Below are positions 18,869-34,300 of a DNA stretch of 64,000 nt, piece by piece. The notes below the pieces were generated by a model, which was not told where the DNA came from, made no database searches, and saw nothing but the letters and a program-made list of their open reading frames with translations. The stretch covers positions 186,001-250,000 of the forward strand of contig NC_047502.1 of NCBI RefSeq assembly GCF_002079055.1. The letters are read 5' to 3'. The position numbers were made by a program, and so were the translations under genes. The DNA is from Saccharomyces paradoxus (lineage: Eukaryota; Ascomycota; Saccharomycetes; Saccharomycetales; Saccharomycetaceae). Numbering within the stretch: position 1 is the stretch's first letter; every line of letters starts with the position of its first letter.

Positions 18869-21478
18869 TCATTTGTTATAGGTAAAAGTATTCTGTGATT
18901 TAATTCGTATATTTTTCCTCTTGCGTTTTAAATACGCGATGTAAGAACGGTCGTTTTCATGCCATAATTCATCTTCTGTCAGAGATCGATCAAGCTTCAT
19001 ATCTAAAATCCGTGATGTACTCATAAAGTTGACCATTTCTATTTCCAGGGTGTTTAAACTGCGGTAGAGGTGTCCTTTAGATGATTGTTTATTTTCCATA
19101 GTTGGAAACTCGTCTAGCCAGCTGAAGTCGATCCTCACTTGTTTATGCTCTTTTATTCGTCTTTTTATGGTTTCTTTCAACTCCATAATTTCAGAAACTA
19201 AGTTTACCCTATCTACCTTCTCTCTGTCTAAATATATTTTATTCAACTTACTATTATCCTTTATCTGATACAGACTGAGCTCCATATTCTTCAAACGGTT
19301 CAGTAGGTTCGCATTTTCTTCTTTTAGCTTATTAAGCATTTCTGATTTGCCACAGTTTTCTTCAATTTTGTTATTTAGCTCTACTTGGAGGGTTTTAACA
19401 CTCTGTTCGAGAGTTTTCCTCTCCGAATCTCTCCCCATAAAAATTTTTATTTTCGTTTCCAATTCAGTTAGCACATTTTCCTTTTGAAGCAATACCTCTT
19501 TGAGACGAATATTCTCTTCATTCAAGTGATCGCTTACTAACGAGTTTAAAAAATTGCTATCCTTATTGTTCGATTCACTCGCTGAACTAATCGATGGTTG
19601 TTTTGGTTGTTCAGTAGATATAATTATGTTTTCAAGGAGAACCTCTACTCCTTCAAAAAATGCCTTTAGTTTTTTTAAAGAACAAATACGTTTATATTCT
19701 TGTGGAAAAAACAGTGGGCCTGAAAAAAATGTCATCAAGATAGAGGACGAGTTTATATTGCAAGAAGGAGTTAAAAGCAGACTATTGTCTGGTATCGAAA
19801 CTTGTTTATTTACGATAAATTTATCGATTCTGGCAGCAAATGAAAATGACATCTCGTAAAGGGAACCAATAAAGCACAGCGTATCATCGTCACCCAAATT
19901 GCTGCTTGCTCTAAAAAAAGCCAACAGTTTCGGAACAGTTGTTTCAAAAATTGGATAAAGTATTTTTAGTATCAAGGTCACGTCTTTATCCAGATACTTA
20001 TTCTCATCTAAAAAGTGGCAAATGGAAAAGGCGGTTTCTTGTTTTGAAGAAAATTTTCGTTGCAAGAACTCGCTTAGCCACATCGAAATTGGGGCAATAT
20101 TTACTTTGAAACATTGTAATGTTTCTTCTAGGTGATCAGAGGCATTTTCCATTGAATGAATATGAAGCGTATAACTAATAGAGCTCAACACCTTTAAAAT
20201 AGTGTAAATTTGAATATTCTCCAAATTTCCAAAATTTTCACTTTCGATTACTTCGGCCAAATATTGCAATTGAGAGGAAAGAGCCTGTAAATGTGACTGT
20301 GTAAATGGCTCATATATTTGATAAAAGTTTTTCAACAATTTATTTTGATATAATTCCTCCTGTAAGGTATTCACTTTTAATTCAAGACTTTGGGATTTGT
20401 GAGTTGCCTTTTCTTCAAAAGATTCCAATGTTGCTTTTAATCTTTCATTTTCTTCGATGTACGTATCTGCTAGCTCCTTTTTATTCTCTAACGCAGATTG
20501 TAAATTACTTAATTGTAGTCTCAATTCTTGCTCGAGTTGCTCATACGTAATTCTTAAATTTTCTTCCAATTCTTCTTTTACGTGTAGTTCCTCCAACTCA
20601 CTGTTTAGAGCCTTAATATTACTTGTAAGTAAAATATTATCATTCGTCAATCTATCAACAATATTAGATGATTTACTTTGGGCTTCAATCTGTAGGACAA
20701 GGTCGCCGATCGTGTTATTGGTCTGTTGCAATTGCAGACCTAGATCTGATACCTTTTTTGATAATACTGCATTCTCTTCCAACAACTGAGTATTTTCTTC
20801 GAGTAGGTCCTCCTGCATTTTCATAGCTTTATCATATGACAACTTTGTTTGTTCGAGCAATCCTTGAAGAAGGCAGTTCCTTTCCTGCAAAGTGTCTTTG
20901 TCGAGATCTCGCGCCATTGCATCATTTGGAACATCTAACATCTTATTGAAATTTTCTAAATGAATTTTCATGTTACCATTTTCCATTTTCAATTTTTTGA
21001 CTAGTTTATCCAAATCTGAAGTTTTAGACAATAGATCAGTTTCACTTATACTCAGGTTTTCAGCGGCAATTTTCAGCTCATGGTTTTCTATTTTTCTTCT
21101 ATTTAATTCGAACGTCAATGATTCGCATTCTACTTGAAGTTTTTTTATTGTTTCTTGCGCTGTGTTACCATTTGGCGAACTATGCTCATCGCCGGTTGGT
21201 TTATAGAATCGCAGCGTATCTCTCCTGCAGAAAAGACCGTAATAGCCACCATTTAAATTAGCTTTCTTCACGTCGATATCAAAGTAACGAGTACCGCTAA
21301 CGCTTCCATCATTCTTTCCTAAAGGCTTATCCAGTTCAATACCATACCATATGCCTTTTGCAAATTTTGTTTCTCCAATGAACTTCACTCGTCCCTTCAT
21401 CTCGTTGACTAAAACGATGTCTTGTAAGCTTATATCTCGCATATGAGCCTCAACTTGAACATTTGCATTGTTTCGCAT
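18869..21478 (-). CDS. NIP100: Nip100, dynactin large subunit (p150Glued)
   Basis: 869 residues (868 in S. cerevisiae). An N-terminal CAP-Gly domain (about 25-92) contains the GKNDG motif at 54-58 and ends near [13 protein letters not shown]. Long heptad-rich coiled coils follow (about 110-390 and 620-760), separated by a more globular region. Known role: dynactin subunit that links dynein to its activity in moving the mitotic spindle into the bud neck. The ATG at 21478 gives [15 protein letters not shown]; a second Met follows at residue 13. Convergent with SPT14 and divergent from MRPL40. Confidence 0.95.
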   Translation of the reverse strand: MRNNANVQVEAHMRDISLQDIVLVNEMKGRVKFIGETKFAKGIWYGIELDKPLGKNDGSVSGTRYFDIDVKKANLNGGYYGLFCRRDTLRFYKPTGDEHSSPNGNTAQETIKKLQVECESLTFELNRRKIENHELKIAAENLSISETDLLSKTSDLDKLVKKLKMENGNMKIHLENFNKMLDVPNDAMARDLDKDTLQERNCLLQGLLEQTKLSYDKAMKMQEDLLEENTQLLEENAVLSKKVSDLGLQLQQTNNTIGDLVLQIEAQSKSSNIVDRLTNDNILLTSNIKALNSELEELHVKEELEENLRITYEQLEQELRLQLSNLQSALENKKELADTYIEENERLKATLESFEEKATHKSQSLELKVNTLQEELYQNKLLKNFYQIYEPFTQSHLQALSSQLQYLAEVIESENFGNLENIQIYTILKVLSSISYTLHIHSMENASDHLEETLQCFKVNIAPISMWLSEFLQRKFSSKQETAFSICHFLDENKYLDKDVTLILKILYPIFETTVPKLLAFFRASSNLGDDDTLCFIGSLYEMSFSFAARIDKFIVNKQVSIPDNSLLLTPSCNINSSSILMTFFSGPLFFPQEYKRICSLKKLKAFFEGVEVLLENIIISTEQPKQPSISSASESNNKDSNFLNSLVSDHLNEENIRLKEVLLQKENVLTELETKIKIFMGRDSERKTLEQSVKTLQVELNNKIEENCGKSEMLNKLKEENANLLNRLKNMELSLYQIKDNSKLNKIYLDREKVDRVNLVSEIMELKETIKRRIKEHKQVRIDFSWLDEFPTMENKQSSKGHLYRSLNTLEIEMVNFMSTSRILDMKLDRSLTEDELWHENDRSYIAYLKRKRKNIRIKSQNTFTYNK

Positions 21479-22752
<1,274 letters not shown>

Positions 22753-23069
22753 ATGACCTAGAGTTTTTATTTTTTCATTTTAGTTTTAGTATGATTTTCT
22801 TACTAGTATCTCTCCTTCATTATTCATGTAGTAAATAAAATTATATCCGGCCTGTATATATGAAAGCATAAAGTAAAGTTCAAAGAACATTCAGATATTA
22901 GTGTAGACCCTGACTGCCATAAAAAAACTTACATTACAAATTCTTTTTTTAAAAATAAATTATGTGCGTATGTACATTATTCTGAACCAATGAAAAGGTT
23001 TGGTATTTTTATTTACAAGAGTAATGACTTGCTCTTTAAGCATCGTCCTTGTATCTCATTGTACTGATG
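22753..23069. other. Convergent MRPL40/COX10 3' region
   Basis: 317 bp of AT-rich DNA with TATATA and AT-rich polyadenylation-type stretches (for example near 22850-22870 and 22946-22960). No gene is seen. Confidence 0.35.
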
Positions 23070-24458
23070 CTAAAATCGTTCCTGCGGCCGCTTTGCCTCA
23101 CCAGGATATATCCAATCCCAGCGGCCTTTTTTATGTATAATGGCTAGTATTAGAATTGCCGGTAGGTGTAATACACTAGCCATGAACGTTTTCCTTGCAT
23201 AGATGTTAGCTACACTCAAGCCTTTATTAAACTTAACGTTATCTTTTAATGTTTTCGAGGAATAGTTAATTCTTTGTTGCCAATAAAACTTGAAAGCCCA
23301 GAACGTTAACCACGCATTTATAAGTCCGGAATCTATTTGATAATACCAATCTGTGATATTGAAATAAGATAATCCGAAACATAAAGGAAACATTAGTATA
23401 GAGTATCTCAACGAGACACGGGCATTTAGCAACGGATTTTTCCATGCAGTCATGACATATCCGGCATTTTTGTATTCATTTCGGATGTTATGACTTAACG
23501 TATTGAAGTGTGGGAATTGCCAAGCGAACAGTAAACCAGCAAGGCACCAAGATCCCGGATGGGAAAGGGGACTTGCTGCCGCCCATCCCATTAGAGGAGG
23601 AACAGTTCCTACTAGAGCGCCTAGCCATGTATTGATGATATGCTTTCTTTTCATAGACGTATAGGCCCAGCCATATAACGCGATATTTGAGGCGCCAAGA
23701 ATAGCAACGGTAGGATTAACACCAAAGTACAAGATAGATACTCCCAATGTTCCGATAAGTGCAGCAAATTCGAACGCCTGGGTAGGTGTAACATCACCCC
23801 TAACAACGGGCCTCGCCTGAGTTCTCACCATTTGTCTATCAAATTCTGGTTCTCTGCCCATATTTATAGCGTTTGCAGAACCGGAACACAGAGTAGTACC
23901 TACTGTTAGACATAACAATTCACTGACTGAGGCTGGGTATGGAGAAAGCGCATACGAACAGATAGCACTTAACATCACTAGGATGGTGAGTCGAGGCTTG
24001 GTCAACTGAAGATATGGCATAATTATCTTCTTCTTTAAAGTTTTCAGATCCAGCCCTTCGCTGGTTGCATGAGATGGTCTCTTTGATTTTCTTACCCTTG
24101 GGTCCACAAGCTTGACATTGAATGGCAGCTGAGCGCTTGAATCGTTTGAAATGTCACTTTCAGATGAGTTTGAAATGTCATCTGTGCACCTTAGAGTCTT
24201 TATGGCAGTCGACCCAACCTTTTTGTTGCAATTAGGAGCTCTATCACCATACCCAAAATTGGGAGTGAATTCTATCGGCGCAGTGTTTATATGTTGTTGT
24301 TTCCCGCCATGATTGCGACTAATATAACGAACCCCATTAAATCCGATTTTTATCGAGGTATCATGTAGCTGTGTACTAATTTGTAGATATATATTTCCTT
24401 TATTATGAGCAAGAACATTTCTCATCAAAGGAGCACATGTTCGAGGAAAGTAACTCAT
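23070..24458 (-). CDS. COX10: Cox10, heme O synthase (protoheme IX farnesyltransferase)
   Basis: 462 residues, as in S. cerevisiae. A long N-terminal region (about 1-145) acts as the mitochondrial targeting part. About seven to eight hydrophobic segments of the UbiA prenyltransferase family follow. The conserved signature NMGREPEFDRQMVRTQARPV sits near residues 198-217, and YTSMKRK lies in the second conserved loop. Known role: inner-membrane enzyme adding a farnesyl group to heme B to make heme O, a precursor of heme A for cytochrome c oxidase. The start at 24458 gives MSYFPRTCAPLMRN. Confidence 0.96.
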   Translation of the reverse strand: MSYFPRTCAPLMRNVLAHNKGNIYLQISTQLHDTSIKIGFNGVRYISRNHGGKQQHINTAPIEFTPNFGYGDRAPNCNKKVGSTAIKTLRCTDDISNSSESDISNDSSAQLPFNVKLVDPRVRKSKRPSHATSEGLDLKTLKKKIIMPYLQLTKPRLTILVMLSAICSYALSPYPASVSELLCLTVGTTLCSGSANAINMGREPEFDRQMVRTQARPVVRGDVTPTQAFEFAALIGTLGVSILYFGVNPTVAILGASNIALYGWAYTSMKRKHIINTWLGALVGTVPPLMGWAAASPLSHPGSWCLAGLLFAWQFPHFNTLSHNIRNEYKNAGYVMTAWKNPLLNARVSLRYSILMFPLCFGLSYFNITDWYYQIDSGLINAWLTFWAFKFYWQQRINYSSKTLKDNVKFNKGLSVANIYARKTFMASVLHLPAILILAIIHKKGRWDWIYPGEAKRPQERF

Positions 24459-24891
24459 CTAAAGAGGAAAAAAAGGAACTCGAAAAAAGAAATATTATAG
24501 GGCTAAATAAAAAACCCCAACTATAGGAATACTATCCACGCTCGAGTCACGTCTATTGCAGCTATCAAGAATCTTCTTCTTTGACTAATCTCAAATGCGC
24601 TGGATCTACGTCAATGGGCTTGCAGGCATGAAAAAGTCATTCCTGTTATTCCCTTTGCACAACGCGCGGGCACGAACAAGCTGCCCCATATAAACAAAGA
24701 TCGAATCTTTTTTTGGCTTGAGCGATCTTTCGAAATACCTTAAAAAGTAAAATAAAACCACCTCTATTTCCTTAACTTGTAATTATCGATGTATCAAATA
24801 TAAATACCTATAAATAGCAATAAATGAGTCTTCTAAGAAAAATAGGGCCGGGATATAAAAGTACTAACATATGATTATGTTATGTAGAGTT
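24459..24891. promoter_or_regulatory. COX10 promoter and OYE3 3' flank
   Basis: 433 bp between tandem minus-strand genes. It contains GC-rich patches (CACAACGCGCGGG near 24658) and a TCACGT near 24547. I cannot assign these to a factor with confidence. Confidence 0.3.
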
Positions 24892-27031
<2,140 letters not shown>

Positions 27032-27490
27032 ATGTCTTTCATTAAAAACTTGCTATTTGGAGGTGTTAAAACAAGTGAGGATCCAACCGGACTCACAGGT
27101 AACGGGAGCTCCAACACAGACAATTCTAGTAAAGCTAATGAACCAGTAGTAGCCGGTAATTTCTTTCCTAGGACGCTTTCCAAATTCAATGGCCATGACG
27201 ATGAGAAAATATTTATTGCTATTAGGGGCAAAGTGTACGACTGTACAAGGGGAAGGCAGTTTTACGGTCCAAGCGGGCCATACACTAACTTTGCAGGTCA
27301 CGATGCGTCGCGTGGTCTGGCACTGAACTCCTTTGATCTGGACGTTATCAAAGATTGGGACCAGCCTATCGATCCTTTACATGACCTGACAAAAGAGCAG
27401 ATCGACGCGCTAGATGAGTGGCAAGAGCATTTTGAGAATAAGTATCCTTGCATTGGTACTTTGATTCCGGAGCCAGGCGTGAACGTATGA
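27032..27490 (+). CDS. DAP1: Dap1, heme-binding cytochrome b5-like membrane-associated protein
   Basis: 152 residues, as in S. cerevisiae. A cytochrome b5-like (MAPR/PGRMC1) domain covers about residues 45-145, with [20 protein letters not shown] carrying the tyrosines used for heme binding in place of the b5 histidines. Known role: binds heme and supports the P450 Erg11 in ergosterol synthesis; affects methyl methanesulfonate resistance. The N-terminus is short and weakly hydrophobic ([12 protein letters not shown]). Convergent with MEX67. Confidence 0.96.
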   Translation: MSFIKNLLFGGVKTSEDPTGLTGNGSSNTDNSSKANEPVVAGNFFPRTLSKFNGHDDEKIFIAIRGKVYDCTRGRQFYGPSGPYTNFAGHDASRGLALNSFDLDVIKDWDQPIDPLHDLTKEQIDALDEWQEHFENKYPCIGTLIPEPGVNV

Positions 27491-27749
27491 CGATGGGGTC
27501 TTGCGCATTATTTATTAATAGCAAAAACCAGTAAAGAGAAAAAGAAAGGGTGTGGTGATGATAATATACATACACATACACATCTATATTTTCGAAAGAT
27601 CTTCTATATAACGGTTGTATAGAAATAATTACTTATTTATGGATTAGTACAAGATATACAAAACATGGTGCTGTTCGGAACGTGACGAAAACAATAGTTT
27701 AAATTGTATATTCTTGTGATATCGCGTGGCTGAAACAGGGGCAATATCA

Positions 27750-29549
27750 CTAGAATTGTACAAATGCTTCTCTGGGGATGCCATTCACACTACTCTGGAA
27801 GCCCTTTACGGCAACTTCATAGTTCCAGTTACTTTGCTCGGCCAACATAAACGTATATTCTGCATTCAATTTCGTTTCCAAATGTAGTTTATTCAGCAGC
27901 TCGAGTTGCACGGGATTTAGCCGTGACTGGACATCTGGTGGTAGTTGCAAAGTGGGAGCCATGATCATCGGTCCTTGGGGTGCGCCGGGCATGTTCATCC
28001 CCCCTGGTACCACCGAAGATTGTGGTTGTGGTGGTGTCGTTATATTTGGGTTCATGCTTGCGACCTGTGGCAGCACTGAGGATTGTTGCTGTGGAGGCTG
28101 TGGTATTGCAATAGATGCGGTTTTCCAAGCACCTGTGGAATACGCTCTCACAGTTAACAGATCAGATGCAATTATGACACTATTATTCATTGGAACGATT
28201 ACCCAGGTTCTATCAAAGGATTTTTTGGATAATTTATTATTTGATGTGGAATTGTAACCATGGTTGTATCTTCTATTCTTTTGATAGTTATTTTTTCCCG
28301 TTTTTTTATTGGGTTCGAGTTCTGGTTTGCCAATCTCTTCAAAAAATCCATGCAGCGTAATAACGAACCCGTTAATTTGAGGATAGCTAATTGTTTCCAT
28401 GGAGTATTCATTGGGTTGGTCTTGTAAGTGGTGTTTCGTTCTTGGTAAAGTCTTGAATATACTATTGATGGGTTCTTGTCCAATTGATAATCTCTGCTGG
28501 ATGGATTTTTCACTGGATACTTTAGATATATTACGTGAGGACGACATATAATAACCAAATGCTGGAGTTTGATCCGAGTCTGTCACCGTAGAAGGAGGGA
28601 TAGTAGAATCCACGGAAACAGAAAACTGGGATTGCGGTGTGTACAAATTTAACAGTTGTTCTCTATTATTATCCCATAGATTTAAAAAGTTTGTTGCAAA
28701 GTCAGTAGATGATTGCCCCAACGCATCGTTTTCAAAAAAAAACTGTTGGATCTTCATCGGTAACGAGTAAACACTTTGCAATTTTTGTTCGTCTCTTACA
28801 ATTACGTTATCTAATACAACTAATTTCGGAAATAATCTTAACATTTCAGTGCGATACAACTTATCTGTAGTTATCGGGTTATTTGTCATCAAAAGCTCTC
28901 TCAAGTCCTTGAATTTGTTTTTCCAAATTTCCAACGATCTAAATCTAAAAATTTGATTGTTGGCTAAACAGAGGTTTTTCAAATTGGGAAATGTTTGAGC
29001 CAATGTGGAAATTGCAGAGATGTCCTTTAGTTGGTTATCAGCAAGATTCACACTTTCTACTACCAAACTCCTTTCTGTAGAAGCCAGTTTCATCATTGCT
29101 GGAAACATCTTAGATTGGGTGGAGATGGAACTAAAGACACCTTTTTGGATTAGTTCGGGATCAGAATGTAAGGCCCCCAAATTCAATAGTTTTGTTTGAG
29201 GATCATACCTCTTGAGGAGCACTCCTCTCAAAAATGAAATTGTATCTGAAGTTCCTGCAGAGGCTCCATTGCCGTCTAAGAGTTCAAATTTTAAATTACT
29301 GCCAGCGAAACGGACACCGTTCCATTTCATTAATGATTCAGCTTCTGCCTTTGAATTAACATATCCAACAACCAATGGTCCTTCCACATGAGCGTCAAAG
29401 ATAGCTACTCGAGCATTGCGGCTTATAAAATTAATCAAATCGTTCATGGTTGCATTCTGCCAGTTCCTTATGCTAACCTTTATTCTATTTTGTTGCATCT
29501 GCTGTTGAGCCATCATATTGATATTTCCAACATTGTGAAATCCGCTCAT
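27750..29549 (-). CDS. MEX67: Mex67, mRNA export receptor
   Basis: 599 residues, same as S. cerevisiae. Domains in order: an N-terminal RNP-like fold (about 20-100), leucine-rich repeats (about 130-250, e.g. LKNLCLANNQIFRFRSLE), an NTF2-like domain that pairs with Mtr2 (about 265-480), a Pro/Gln-rich linker and a C-terminal UBA-like domain (about 545-599, ending MNG-type SVNGIPREAFVQF) for FG-nucleoporins. Known role: with Mtr2 it carries mRNA and pre-60S particles through the nuclear pore. The N-terminal residues MSGFHNVGNINMMAQQQ match the family. Divergent from MRX4 with a Reb1 site between. Confidence 0.97.
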   Translation of the reverse strand: MSGFHNVGNINMMAQQQMQQNRIKVSIRNWQNATMNDLINFISRNARVAIFDAHVEGPLVVGYVNSKAEAESLMKWNGVRFAGSNLKFELLDGNGASAGTSDTISFLRGVLLKRYDPQTKLLNLGALHSDPELIQKGVFSSISTQSKMFPAMMKLASTERSLVVESVNLADNQLKDISAISTLAQTFPNLKNLCLANNQIFRFRSLEIWKNKFKDLRELLMTNNPITTDKLYRTEMLRLFPKLVVLDNVIVRDEQKLQSVYSLPMKIQQFFFENDALGQSSTDFATNFLNLWDNNREQLLNLYTPQSQFSVSVDSTIPPSTVTDSDQTPAFGYYMSSSRNISKVSSEKSIQQRLSIGQEPINSIFKTLPRTKHHLQDQPNEYSMETISYPQINGFVITLHGFFEEIGKPELEPNKKTGKNNYQKNRRYNHGYNSTSNNKLSKKSFDRTWVIVPMNNSVIIASDLLTVRAYSTGAWKTASIAIPQPPQQQSSVLPQVASMNPNITTPPQPQSSVVPGGMNMPGAPQGPMIMAPTLQLPPDVQSRLNPVQLELLNKLHLETKLNAEYTFMLAEQSNWNYEVAVKGFQSSVNGIPREAFVQF

Positions 29550-29929
29550 TTTCCGCTGCTGAAGGCGATGCAGGCTTTATAATAGTTTATCTTGCTCTTC
29601 CTTCTACAGAATAGAAATGTCTTCAACGATCAATTACATTTTTTTTTTACCTACTCAGTTCAGCTCTTACTGAAATTTTCTTCTGGAGAAAAAAAAGGTG
29701 GACGGGTAACAATGGTTAAATATAATAGCGACATCTTGAAGGCATATTTATCATTCGAAATCCCGTTAAAAGGAGCAGGTAGGCATGAATTTCTGACTTT
29801 TCAACTGGGAGAAAATTCTTTTACAATTGATATTGGTTTAAATTTTCTGTTCTTTAATTCTCCTCTCAACGTTGGTTATACAAGCCTGGTGCGATTTACC
29901 ATAAAAGAAGGAGGGAATATCGCTAAAAA
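29550..29929. promoter_or_regulatory. Divergent MEX67/MRX4 promoter with Reb1 site
   Basis: 380 bp. A perfect Reb1 core CGGGTAA lies at 29703-29709, and an A/T tract (29639-29650) sits close to MEX67. A 73-codon frame starts at 29712 and ends in ATGA overlap with MRX4; it is listed separately. Confidence 0.5.
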
Positions 29930-29933
29930 ATGA
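29712..29933 (+). other. 73-codon ORF upstream of MRX4, overlapping its start (ATGA)
   Basis: Starts at the ATG just after the Reb1 site and ends with a TGA that shares bases with the MRX4 ATG. The encoded peptide begins MVKYNSDILKAYLSFEIPL and has a hydrophobic middle (GLNFLFFNSPLNVG). No family is recognised. It could be chance, since the MRX4 transcript may start downstream of its ATG. Confidence 0.2.
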
Positions 29934-31222
29934 CAGTTTTACATACTTCTTTACCGCTGGTAAGAATGAACTACTCAGCGTTCAACATGGGCATGCATTG
30001 TGTACGAACAGTGTCTCTGGCAAGAAGTGGCGGTGCAAAATTTGTGGGACGGGATGCATTAAATGTATTTGATTCAAAAATTCCTGATCCAGTGCGTATT
30101 AAAGCATTCAAAAATGCAATATATCAGTTTGCCATGGGTAAAGGGAAGGTTAACTTTTCTCCAATGGAGATTAACCTCATAACTAGTCTAGTTCGTGGAT
30201 GTAAAGGAGAAGATAAGAAAAATGTGTTAAAACCTCTCCAAACTAAAGTGCTCTTTCTTAACAAATTATTGCTAACGCAACAGCTAACAGACAAAGACAT
30301 ATTAGAAGGAATGAACTTGGCAGCGGGACCCGTCAATGTCACCATCCCTCGAGACATAACGCCGCAGGAAGAAAAGGACAAAGTTGAACTAAAACGTCAA
30401 AAAGCAGAGAATATGGATCTTCATCCGAGCAGGAAGGTGCATATTGAGGAACTTTTACACTCTTTGGACTTAGATACGAGTAATCACGAGGACGTTTATA
30501 AGAAAATATCACTTTACATACAGAAAAACGAGGAAAGTAAGACTTCAGTGGGCGCCTCGAAACAAAACCACGTAGATATCGATATAAAATCCTTAAAACG
30601 ATATCTACAAAACATCGAGAAGAAGGCACATCAGAAAAATGCTATCAATAAACAAAAGAGAAGTCAAGCTCGCACATATGAATGGAACACTGAATCTTTC
30701 TCTGAAACAATACCATTGTCAGCTGGGAATATCTTGTTCAAAAGGAAACCCAATCACTCATGGAAGCGTTTTCAAAATGGAATAAGCATATTCTTAAATA
30801 CAAAGAGGGGAAAAAAAAAAGCTGAAAATAGTAACAGAGTCCTCCAAGGGAACAATATATTATTACACTCATTAGAAAACAATAAAGATGTGACTTTGTC
30901 CAATAACATTGACCATAGTGTCTTTAACATCAATTTCACAGACTTATTTGGCGTCATTAATGCATCTGGGTACCCACCAGATAGAATTTTGAACGAGATC
31001 AATGACATCGAGTTAAAAGGTTGGAAATGCGTAGGGAATTTATACGATAATAACAAAATAGTGGTTTTTCAAAGTAGCTATCCATTCTTAGAGGATGGGG
31101 AGGCCTCTGAAAAGTCTTTCACTAATCTAAAAACATTTCTTATTTCACTCACAGCATTACTGGCCTCTTTTTTTGCATTCTATAGATACCGCCTCTCTCA
31201 ACGTGAAGAATCAAAAGGATGA
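29930..31222 (+). CDS. MRX4: Mrx4, mitochondrial protein associated with the mitochondrial ribosome/MIOREX
   Basis: 430 residues, same length as YPL168W in S. cerevisiae. The N-terminus is basic with Ser and Arg and few acids, a likely mitochondrial presequence. The middle is Lys/Gln-rich and probably helical. A hydrophobic segment near residues 402-420 (FLISLTALLASFFAFYRY) followed by Arg residues suggests a C-terminal membrane anchor. Known: the protein co-purifies with mitochondrial expressosome complexes, and a precise role is not established. Convergent with REV3, about 80 bp away. Moderately diverged from the S. cerevisiae sequence I remember. Confidence 0.93.
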   Translation: MTVLHTSLPLVRMNYSAFNMGMHCVRTVSLARSGGAKFVGRDALNVFDSKIPDPVRIKAFKNAIYQFAMGKGKVNFSPMEINLITSLVRGCKGEDKKNVLKPLQTKVLFLNKLLLTQQLTDKDILEGMNLAAGPVNVTIPRDITPQEEKDKVELKRQKAENMDLHPSRKVHIEELLHSLDLDTSNHEDVYKKISLYIQKNEESKTSVGASKQNHVDIDIKSLKRYLQNIEKKAHQKNAINKQKRSQARTYEWNTESFSETIPLSAGNILFKRKPNHSWKRFQNGISIFLNTKRGKKKAENSNRVLQGNNILLHSLENNKDVTLSNNIDHSVFNINFTDLFGVINASGYPPDRILNEINDIELKGWKCVGNLYDNNKIVVFQSSYPFLEDGEASEKSFTNLKTFLISLTALLASFFAFYRYRLSQREESKG

Positions 31223-31302
31223 TCATTCGCCTTGTACATAACAATGCTATACATAGAAACAATTAACTATCCATCATTTTGTAAAATATTTCCCTGCTTA
31301 GT

Positions 31303-34300
31303 TTACCAATCATTTAGAGATATTAACGCCTCCTCTATCTGAACAGCTTGGTTACCTTTCAAGTATCTTTCTGCTTTGACACGAGAGTAAAATATCGGGC
31401 AGTCATAGGAATTGCATCTGCTAGCTATATGATCGCTTTCGATTCCCGCATCGGAAGTGTAACGATAACTGCATGTCCTGCACACGGTCTTCAATGTTTC
31501 GTATTCGTTTTGTTTCTTTAATTTCTTTATGAGGAACGATGATGATGTGGTGCTTCTTTTCTCTAAACAATCACCACATAACTGATTTGAACGTATTTTG
31601 GTAAATTCTTCTCCACAATTACAACATGTTACAGAAGTTCCTACCCTTACTATGTTTTCTCCTTTTGTACTAGTTGTGTTGGCCTTCTTAGATTTTACTA
31701 TCTCCTGGGCCCAGGTAGTAACATTTATACCAATCAAATTGAACAATCTATTAAGCGGAGGTATCAAAGTTTTGTTTATATAGTACTCCGAGTCCAGCTC
31801 TAAATTCTCGTTTTCTAAAAACTCTTCCGGTGATACGCATCTTTCCCTCAGTAGCTGTCCTTGCTTACCCTTAACAACGAGATAAGGTATGCGCTCCTTG
31901 TATTGAGGTTCTGCTCTATGGTCTTCATTTATTCTCCTTTTTACAACCACGGCACCTGCAGGGGCCGTCTTTTCGTTTTTATACGCTCCTAACTTAACTT
32001 CTTTTGCGAAGCAAAAATCTTGGGCAGATACCTTGCCTACTTGAATTTTGGAAAATTCACCTTGTAGATACTTTTTTATTTTTGAAAGGTCTTTCGTCTG
32101 AAAAAGTAATCTTATACAATTTTCGACAATCTTCTGCTGGGCTGGGATACCATCTCTTCTAACAGTTTCAATACCCTTAGCATCAAAAATAGGAAGGGCT
32201 TGGGCAGGACTCTGATAGGAAAATCCTACGTACCTTTTTTTGCTAACTAATATGGAGGGGTGGTATATTTTTTCGAACTTCAAAAATATTGGTTTTGGGT
32301 TATTTTGAGTCACTCTTTCTGCCATAGCATGTCCTATAGAAAAAGCTTCATTAGCAGTCTTTCCAGGTAAATACACAAATAAACTATCTGTGTCGCCGTA
32401 GACAACTTTAGCGTTCCAAGTGTCGTCTTTCTCAATAATATCTATTGCTTTCTCCAAAGTTTCTCTGCCTGTTTGTACAATGCTATCAGCTAAATCAGAG
32501 CACGGCATTCGTCCAGAGAACGAGGCTGATGTATAACCGTAAGTGACGTTCGCCAATAATTTAAGTGCTAGTTGTTTGTTGTTCAAAAGTCTTTTTAGGG
32601 TGGTGTTATCATCACCTATTTCGTTCATTGTTTTCTTTATCATTACTCTAACATCAAGAATGTCCGTTAGCATTTTGGATAACGTCGATTTTCTAACAGA
32701 GGTCTTCGCATAAACGATACCATTCGGCGCAATAGTTACATCATTTTTTAGCAATGTCAGAATATTTCTTGGTAACGAAAACTTAGCTACTCCAAGTTCA
32801 TTGTCCGTTAAGCTTATTTCTCTTACTCGTCCTATCATCGTCGAATAGCAATAGTTATATCCAATCATAATTGACGGGTATAATGATTGGAAATCCAGAA
32901 CAACTAAGGGACTTTTGTAAAAAGTAGATTCTGGCTCCATGACCAAAGGTACACATTCAAGTGCTTTCTGTTTGCGAACATCTTTCTTTCCTGGAGAGAG
33001 AAGGATAAAACTTTCGGACTTGCATATTCGGATTAAAAAAGACTCAACTTTAAATTGTGATCCTCTGTAATATACAGAATGAAAATCTATGCCAATCAAT
33101 CTTGCCTGTTCAATATTTCGAGCAATGTAATCTTGCTTTCTTAATAGTTGTATATTTATCTGAGCTCTTGATAACCAATAACATATAACGGTCTTTAATT
33201 CGGTTATGTTGTTTTTAGCATTCCACATGTTAGTTAGTGATTTAAACGAAAAATGAGGTAATCTTTTATGGAGGAGATTGAATGCAGCACTTTCAAAAGT
33301 ATATTGCGTTAAATTTACGTCAGACCTTAATGCTCTCCATATATTGATCATATGTCTTCCTGTAATCATAATTCCAGAAGAATGGGCATATCCCCAGGCA
33401 TCCGATGACTTCGTCGTGAATTGGCATTTAACTCGGGCAAGTTCCTTGACAATGTCAAATTGATATATTTTTTGACACCTTTCAATTATGTAACCCCAAG
33501 AAAAACTGTGTATCTCAAAACCGGAAAGAATATCGGGATCAAGAAACAATACTAAATCTGTGAGCGCTTCAAACATATCAAATTCACTTTCATAGAACAT
33601 GACGGGAATGTCCTTAATGCAGTACTGAATTTTTGTGGCGAAAGTACTATCCTCGGAACCTTTGTGAACGATCATAATCCCTTCGTAAGCAATGTCCAAA
33701 TCCAGAGGAAAGGTTTCTTCCTCAACACACCATATAATCATGGAAACTTCATCTATCGCGGGGTCTGGAATTTTATAGCCTCTGGTGTTTGAATGGATCT
33801 CAAGTGTCAAATGAGTAAGAGAGTCGTGAACTCCATTTTTTTTTCTTTTTTGTTCTACGGACGCATCACTAGCAAATTTGTATAAAAACTTACTGTGACG
33901 TGTGTGCATACTTATCTGGGACTCAGTATTTTTCCTTCCTATGGAGGGTTCTTCTTCGTACCATTTTCGTACAGTATCATATCTAGGCGGTTTTAACACA
34001 TATTTCCAGGAGGAAAACATATCAAAATGTGGCTTGTTATAAACTGATATGATCTCTTCCCCAAATTGGACCGGTAATCTTTTGGATACATGTGTCGAAC
34101 TTATTTCAAACCTTTTACCTGCATACGCATAAGGTTTAGTTTCTAAATCAACCGGATTTGAAAAGAAAGGGTCTTTATACTCCATTTTTGGGAATCCCTC
34201 GGCTTCCAACTTATCAAGAATATCTCCATAACCAAAGGGAGGCACTTCATAAACAAAAGCTCTTTCCCCATAGCGTAATCCCCCAGTAATAGCTTTTTTT

